A stretch of 64,000 nt of DNA from Paenibacillus oralis (lineage in GTDB: Bacteria > Bacillota > Bacilli > Paenibacillales > Paenibacillaceae), in NCBI RefSeq assembly GCF_003863965.1, contig NZ_RRCN01000001.1, positions 6,197,071-6,261,070 on the forward strand, given 5' to 3'. Below the pieces are notes generated by a model, which worked only from the letters and a program-made list of their open reading frames with translations, made no database searches and was not told where the DNA came from. Within the stretch, counting starts at the first letter, position 1. Each line of letters starts with the position of its first letter. Made by a program: the position numbers and the translations under genes. Positions 60,038 through 64,000 of this stretch are shown piece by piece.

Positions 60038-60882
60038 CCGACCCACCACCCGCCGGCGGCGGAGGCTTCCCGCTCGCTGACCGCCGCGTGGCCCTTCAGC
60101 GAGTGCGGGTGCAGCTTGGCCAGCTCGTCGAGGAAGGCGATCTGGAAGCTTCCGGGCCCGGCGGACGCGGTGCGCTCCGCGGCGCGGGACGCGGCGGCGC
60201 CGTAGAACGCCAGCCCGGCGGTGCCGGCCAGCAGCAGGTCGCGTTCCACCGCGGCGAAGGCGCCCAACACCGACGTGAGCAGGCAGCCCGTGCCGGTCAC
60301 CTGCGTCAGCAGCGCATCCCCGCCGCTGACGATCCGGCACAGCTTCCCGTCGGTGATCACGTCCTCGCGCCCGGTGACGGCGACGACGGTGTTTAGCTTC
60401 CGCGCCGCCCGCACGGCCAGCTCCGCCTGATCCGCGCCGCTGCTCTCCCCGGCGTCCACGCCCTTAATGTCGCGGCTTTCCCCGAGCAGGTGGGCGATTT
60501 CCGCCGCGTTCCCCCTTAGCAGCGACACCTTGACCTCGCGCAGGATGCGCAGCGCCGATTCCGTCCGGAAGCGCGTCGCGCCCGCCCCGACCGGGTCCAG
60601 CAGCACCGGGACCCCATGGGCGTTCGCCGACAAGCCGGCGATGATCATCGCCTCGACCTGGGCGCTGGACAGCGTCCCCAGGTTCAGCACGAGGGCCCCG
60701 GCGATCCGAGCCATATCGGCCACTTCCTCCGGCGCGTAAGCCATCACCGGGGAAGCCCCAAGCGCGTACAGGCCGTTAGCCGTAAAATTGGTCACGACGA
60801 CGTTCGTCATATTGTGCACGAGCGGCTTCGTGTTCTGCACTTTTGTAAGCAGAGCGGCCAATTCTTTTTCCAATATGCTCAT
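60034..60882 (-). CDS. thiM: Hydroxyethylthiazole kinase ThiM
   Basis: A 282-residue salvage kinase for the thiazole moiety. PLVHNMTNVVVTNFTANGLYALGASP, LLDPVGAGATRFRTE, LLRGNAAEI and VTGTGCLLTSV identify it. It is 19 bp after tenA and overlaps thiD. Confidence 0.96.
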   Translation of the reverse strand: MSILEKELAALLTKVQNTKPLVHNMTNVVVTNFTANGLYALGASPVMAYAPEEVADMARIAGALVLNLGTLSSAQVEAMIIAGLSANAHGVPVLLDPVGAGATRFRTESALRILREVKVSLLRGNAAEIAHLLGESRDIKGVDAGESSGADQAELAVRAARKLNTVVAVTGREDVITDGKLCRIVSGGDALLTQVTGTGCLLTSVLGAFAAVERDLLLAGTAGLAFYGAAASRAAERTASAGPGSFQIAFLDELAKLHPHSLKGHAAVSEREASAAGGWWVG

Positions 60883-60901
60883 TAAAATTCAGCCCCCTTC
60901 G

Positions 60902-61609
60902 TTAATACACCCGCGGCAATGTTTCATCGCTCTGACGTCCCGTCCGAACCGGCCATTCCTCCAGCTTGTAGGCCATGTCCCAGAACTGGTACTCCAGCTG
61001 GCAGCTTTGCATGAAATGATCCGCCATCCTCCGGCGCTCCGCTTCCGAACTCGTTTCCGCCCATTGGTCGAGGGCGTCCTGGAACCTCTGCGTCACATTC
61101 GTCACCCGGCCGCCGTAAAATTGCATCCAATCGTAAAAAGGATGGTCCGGCTCCGGGCGGACTTCGTCCAGCAGCTTGCGGCCGATTTCCAAATACGTCC
61201 AGGGGCAGGGCAGCAGTACAGCCAAAATTTCGCCCAGGCTGCCTTCATGCGCCACCGTCAGCATATGCCGGATGTAATGATGCGCGGACGGGGCCAGGGG
61301 AAAGCCCTGCAGATCTTCAAAACGCACCCCGGCGACGGCGCAAAAATTGTGGTGCGGATGGATTTCGCTATTCAGAATAAAGGAAATTTGTTCGTTAAAC
61401 AGGGCGATATCGCTGCGGCTTTCGCACTTGGATATGGCGATCCCATAGATCCGCATGTACGCGTTCAAGTACTCGTAATCCTGTTTGACGTAATGAATCA
61501 ATTGCTCTTTTTGCAAATTGCCGTCGGCGATTCCCCGTACGAAAGGATGCTGAAAAATCGCTTCAAAAACCTCATTCGCCTGCTCGCGCAGCGTTTTCGT
61601 AAAACTCAT
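60902..61609 (-). CDS. tenA: Thiaminase II / aminopyrimidine aminohydrolase TenA
   Basis: A 235-residue enzyme that salvages pyrimidines from degraded thiamine. The catalytic cysteine is Cys135 in LLPCPWTYLEIG, the same residue number as in B. subtilis TenA, and a glutamate lies in QLEYQFWDMAY. ATG 61609 follows GGAGGTGGAGGA; upstream sequence is riboswitch. First gene of the thiamine salvage operon. Confidence 0.96.
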   Translation of the reverse strand: MSFTKTLREQANEVFEAIFQHPFVRGIADGNLQKEQLIHYVKQDYEYLNAYMRIYGIAISKCESRSDIALFNEQISFILNSEIHPHHNFCAVAGVRFEDLQGFPLAPSAHHYIRHMLTVAHEGSLGEILAVLLPCPWTYLEIGRKLLDEVRPEPDHPFYDWMQFYGGRVTNVTQRFQDALDQWAETSSEAERRRMADHFMQSCQLEYQFWDMAYKLEEWPVRTGRQSDETLPRVY

Positions 61610-61684
61610 CGTCCTCCACCTCCGATATAATGTGAACTTCGATACAGGAGCATCCAGGGGACGACGAGCGGCTTTACGAAGCAG

Positions 61685-61714
61685 CAAAAAAGCCGCTCCG
61701 TAGAAGGAGCGGCT
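61685..61714 (-). terminator. Expression-platform terminator of the TPP riboswitch
   Basis: AAGCCGCTCC and GGAGCGGCTT form a perfect stem with a six-base loop; TTTTTTG follows on the minus strand. It lies between the aptamer and tenA. Confidence 0.93.
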
Positions 61715-61773
61715 TGAACGCGCGAGGGCCAGACGCATATATCGTGATCACGTGCGGACGGCGCGGTACCGGC

Positions 61774-61861
61774 TCCACTTTCCTACGCTAGTACGAACTA
61801 GATCAGGTTCAAAGGGTCCAAGATACGCTCTTGTCTCAGCCGAATACGGCGCCCCTAGTGG
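61774..61861 (-). promoter_or_regulatory. TPP riboswitch (THI box)
   Basis: On the minus strand the aptamer reads CCACTAGGGGCGCC, GGCTGAGA, ACCCTTTGAACCTGATCTAG and TAGCGTAGGAAAGTGG, the full TPP consensus. Binding of TPP should favour the terminator at 61685-61714 and shut off tenA-thiM-thiD-thiE. Confidence 0.96.
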
Positions 61862-61887
61862 AATTTCCTATTCGATTCACTATCACT

Positions 61888-61916
61888 ACTTTACCTCGAT
61901 CTTCCTGGAGTGTCAA
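61888..61916 (-). promoter_or_regulatory. Predicted promoter of the thiamine salvage operon
   Basis: TTGACA (61916-61911), a 17-bp spacer and TAAAGT (61893-61888) on the minus strand, starting transcription near 61881, just before the aptamer. Confidence 0.72.
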
Positions 61917-61953
61917 TTCCGCGTTGCCGTGCGTGCCGGGATTTCCCGCCGCC

Positions 61954-64000
61954 TCAGCGGAGCGCGAGCCTCACCGTTTTGATCTCATACGGCGAAATCC
62001 GCAGTTCGGCAGCACCTTCCTGAACCTCACCGGTAGGCCGTTCCATTAGATCGGTTTCCTGCCAGGAGACGAGCGTAAGATCGCTCTCCAGGCGAACCGA
62101 ACCCCGGCCGCCTTTATATTCGTGGAAGCGGACAATCAAGGCGTCGTCGTCCTCCGCTTTTTTGACCGCGTCGATCGCCACTTCACCGCTTCCGCTGACG
62201 TGTACAGCCCGCAGCAAGGAGAAAGCGGCTGCCGCTGCCTGGCCGCGCGTGGCATACACCGGCTGATTCAGCAGCGCGGCGGCCTGTATGGTCTCGCCCT
62301 CGGACCAATGCCCTTCGTGCGGATACAGCGCATAAGTAAACGTATGCTCCCCGCGGTCGGCCTCCGGATCGGGATAGGTCGCCGATTTCAGCAGCGACAG
62401 CCTGATCACGTTGTCTTTGATGTCATGACCGTATTTGCAGTCGTTCAGCAGGCTCACGCCGTAACCATGCTCCGACAGGTCGGCCCACTGGTGCGCGACC
62501 GACTCAAACCGCGCCAGATCCCAGGAGGTGTTCCAATGCGTCGGACGTTTGACGTTGCCGAACTGAATGTCGTAGGTGGCCTCCGTTGCCCGCACATCTA
62601 CCGGAAAAGCGACCTTTAAGAGCTGCTGGCGCTCCTGCCAATCCACCCGCGTGCGGAACTCGATCCGCCGGTCGCCCGAGTACAGGATCATTTGCTGGCT
62701 GATCGTGGAGTTCATATACCGCCAGGTAAAAGCGGCCTCCGCCCGCAACTTGCCGGCCGTAACCCGGCACTCCACCAGGTTTTCAACCTCGCGCATCTTC
62801 TCCTGATAAAAAATATCGATATCCCAAGCCTCGAACATTTTCGGCTTGTCTTCAAATACCTGGAGAACGTTGCCGCGTTCTCCGGGAGCGAGCGCCTCGC
62901 GGCCGGCGGCCCGGTCGTAAACCGAAGTCAACTGGCCGCGCTCGTTCCAGGCGATCCGATACAGCGGAGTCTCGATACCGTTCGGCAGCGTTTTAAAGGG
63001 GGCAGCGGATGCACCGCCGCTTTCCGCAGACACTCCTTGCGAATCGGACAGCGCCTCCTCCCCGTTCAAGCTGCGGCTTATCGTCTTAAATCCCAACGGA
63101 GGGACGTTTTCCACCTTCACCCATACCGTGCTTCCGTCAAATTCGGCGTCGAGCTCGCGCCCGTCGGGATCGCTCCAGCGTCCGCCAGGCGCGGCGCCAT
63201 GGACGGCGACCAGGCCGCTATACGTCCAGGAGGACGGATTCCAAACGGTGTAGGTCACTTCGCCTTCCGGGTCACCGTTCACAGCATCGCCGATCGCGGC
63301 ATCGCCTATTGTGGCGGTATCGTTCGCTGCATCGCCGGTCACGGCATCGCCTACCGTAGGGGCACCGTTCGCGGCATCGCGAGCCAGGGCGCCTCGGGTC
63401 AACCCGCGGATTGCCTGACTGCGGCATTCCTGCAGCAGCGCTGCGGCATGCTCGTATTCCAATTTGGAATCACGGTACACCTCGGGAATCGACGATCCTG
63501 GAATAATGTCATGGAACTGATTGCGCAAAATCGTTTTCCAGCTTTCGTCGAGCTTCGCTTTCGGATAAGAGGTCCAGCCTTCGCCAGCCAGCAGCGCCTC
63601 CAGGCTAAGCAGCCATTCGGCGTCGCGGGAGAGCAGTTCGAGCTTGCGGTTCATTTTTTTATTATATGCCTGGCTCGTATAGGTTCCCCGGTGGTACTCG
63701 AGATACAGCTCGCCGTCCCACGTGTGGACATAACGGTCCGCCGCTTCCACCGTCTCATGCAGCTTGGCGAAATATTCATCCGCCCGCCCGATGACGACGT
63801 TCGGCAAGCCCGGCATCGCTTCGAGCTGGCGCCGCAGCTCCAGATGCTCCCGGTTGACGCCGCCGCCCCCGTCCCCGTAGCCGTAAGACAACAGCAGCTC
63901 CTTGTTGATGTCCTTGTCCCGGTACGTTTCCCAGATGCCCTGCACACTGGACGCTTCGATGTTGCCGTTGTAGGTATACCACCAGAAGCTGCCGTCCTGC
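61954..64000 (-). CDS. Alpha-mannosidase, GH38 family (5' end outside window)
   Basis: The frame continues to the window edge with QDGSFWWYTYNGN as its first visible residues, so at least 682 C-terminal residues are present. GIWETYRDKDINKELLLSYG, ILRNQFHDIIPGSSIPEVY and NTSWDLARFESVAHQWADL match GH38 enzymes. The catalytic N-terminal region with the nucleophile aspartate lies outside. Residues coded by 63271-63390 form an Ala/Gly/Asp/Thr repeat insertion. It probably trims mannose from oligosaccharides in carbohydrate use. Confidence 0.92.
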   Translation of the reverse strand, partial: QDGSFWWYTYNGNIEASSVQGIWETYRDKDINKELLLSYGYGDGGGGVNREHLELRRQLEAMPGLPNVVIGRADEYFAKLHETVEAADRYVHTWDGELYLEYHRGTYTSQAYNKKMNRKLELLSRDAEWLLSLEALLAGEGWTSYPKAKLDESWKTILRNQFHDIIPGSSIPEVYRDSKLEYEHAAALLQECRSQAIRGLTRGALARDAANGAPTVGDAVTGDAANDTATIGDAAIGDAVNGDPEGEVTYTVWNPSSWTYSGLVAVHGAAPGGRWSDPDGRELDAEFDGSTVWVKVENVPPLGFKTISRSLNGEEALSDSQGVSAESGGASAAPFKTLPNGIETPLYRIAWNERGQLTSVYDRAAGREALAPGERGNVLQVFEDKPKMFEAWDIDIFYQEKMREVENLVECRVTAGKLRAEAAFTWRYMNSTISQQMILYSGDRRIEFRTRVDWQERQQLLKVAFPVDVRATEATYDIQFGNVKRPTHWNTSWDLARFESVAHQWADLSEHGYGVSLLNDCKYGHDIKDNVIRLSLLKSATYPDPEADRGEHTFTYALYPHEGHWSEGETIQAAALLNQPVYATRGQAAAAAFSLLRAVHVSGSGEVAIDAVKKAEDDDALIVRFHEYKGGRGSVRLESDLTLVSWQETDLMERPTGEVQEGAAELRISPYEIKTVRLALR
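63271..63390 (-). repeat. Degenerate tandem repeat within the mannosidase gene
   Basis: GCATCGCC-type units recur every 12-18 bp (near 63283, 63298, 63329, 63344 and 63374), coding for GDAVTGDAAND, IGDAAIGDAVNGD and similar. The frame is kept open. Confidence 0.8.

Noticed and set aside
59207..60340. N-terminally extended thiD reading frame
   Set aside because: The first 101 codons are antiphase to thiM and Arg-rich; the ThiD family start is at 60037 with an ATGA overlap.

Overview
The window looks like a chromosomal segment of a Gram-positive, endospore-forming Paenibacillaceae member, most likely Paenibacillus. The reasons are strong AGGAGG-type ribosome sites, frequent GTG/TTG starts, T-box, glycine and TPP leaders, a Bce-type peptide-resistance module, bacillithiol genes, and a long block in the gene order I recall from Bacillus subtilis (ypiB-ypiF-qcrABC-ypjA-ypjB-ypjC-ypjD-dapB-mgsA-bshB1-bshA-cca-birA-panBCD-dinG-ypmB-asnS-dnaD). 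The species was not established. No rRNA, tRNA, CRISPR array, prophage or complete insertion sequence was recognised.

Layout. 1-617: 5' end of a LacI-family repressor gene and a divergent control region with three matching 18-bp operators. 618-6915: methionine-salvage aminotransferase mtnE, a repeat-filled 1-kb gap, then a proline T-box leader (CCU specifier) in front of proB-proA-proC-mtnB. 7021-12130: glycine cleavage system, with gcvH divergent from a tandem glycine riboswitch and gcvT-gcvPA-gcvPB. 12438-18581 (minus): uppP, a DedA flippase-like gene and a complete BceABSR module, together an undecaprenyl-phosphate/peptide-antibiotic island. 18889-21091 (minus): ECF sigma factor, anti-sigma-like protein and a membrane protein with three TM2-like repeats. 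21412-23262 (plus): secreted asparaginase, a 39-codon peptide and a DUF423 protein.

23599-46893 is almost entirely minus strand: ATP-grasp ligase, dnaD, asnS, an hbd-ackA pair, a shortened FtsH-like protease with an overlapping membrane partner gene, a TseB/YpmB homologue, MTA/SAH deaminase, rex, dinG, panBCD behind an attenuator-like leader, birA, cca, bacillithiol genes, mgsA, dapB, a frameshifted TPR gene and a MazG-type hydrolase. 47046-55848: YitT protein, ypjB, ypjA, the menaquinol:cytochrome c reductase operon qcrABC, ypiF, an IDEAL-domain protein, a gamma-carbonic-anhydrase-like protein and a histidine phosphatase. 56418-64000: a lipoprotein, a second ECF/anti-sigma pair, a TPP-riboswitch-controlled thiamine salvage operon (tenA-thiM-thiD-thiE), and the 3' part of a GH38 alpha-mannosidase gene.

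Most of the unexplained sequence is intergenic. At least three families of dispersed non-coding repeats occur in more than one copy: a ~200-bp MITE-like element with 16-bp terminal inverted repeats, a ~210-bp family, and a forward-forward-reverse-reverse TGCAAAAGTGCA family. Two metabolic enzymes, GcvPB and the mannosidase, carry low-complexity repeat insertions. The items most worth following up are the split FtsH-like pair with its array of four 12-bp sites, the undecaprenyl-phosphate island, the panB leader, and the possible ATT start of the first ECF sigma factor. All calls come from reading the sequence; no database search was run.
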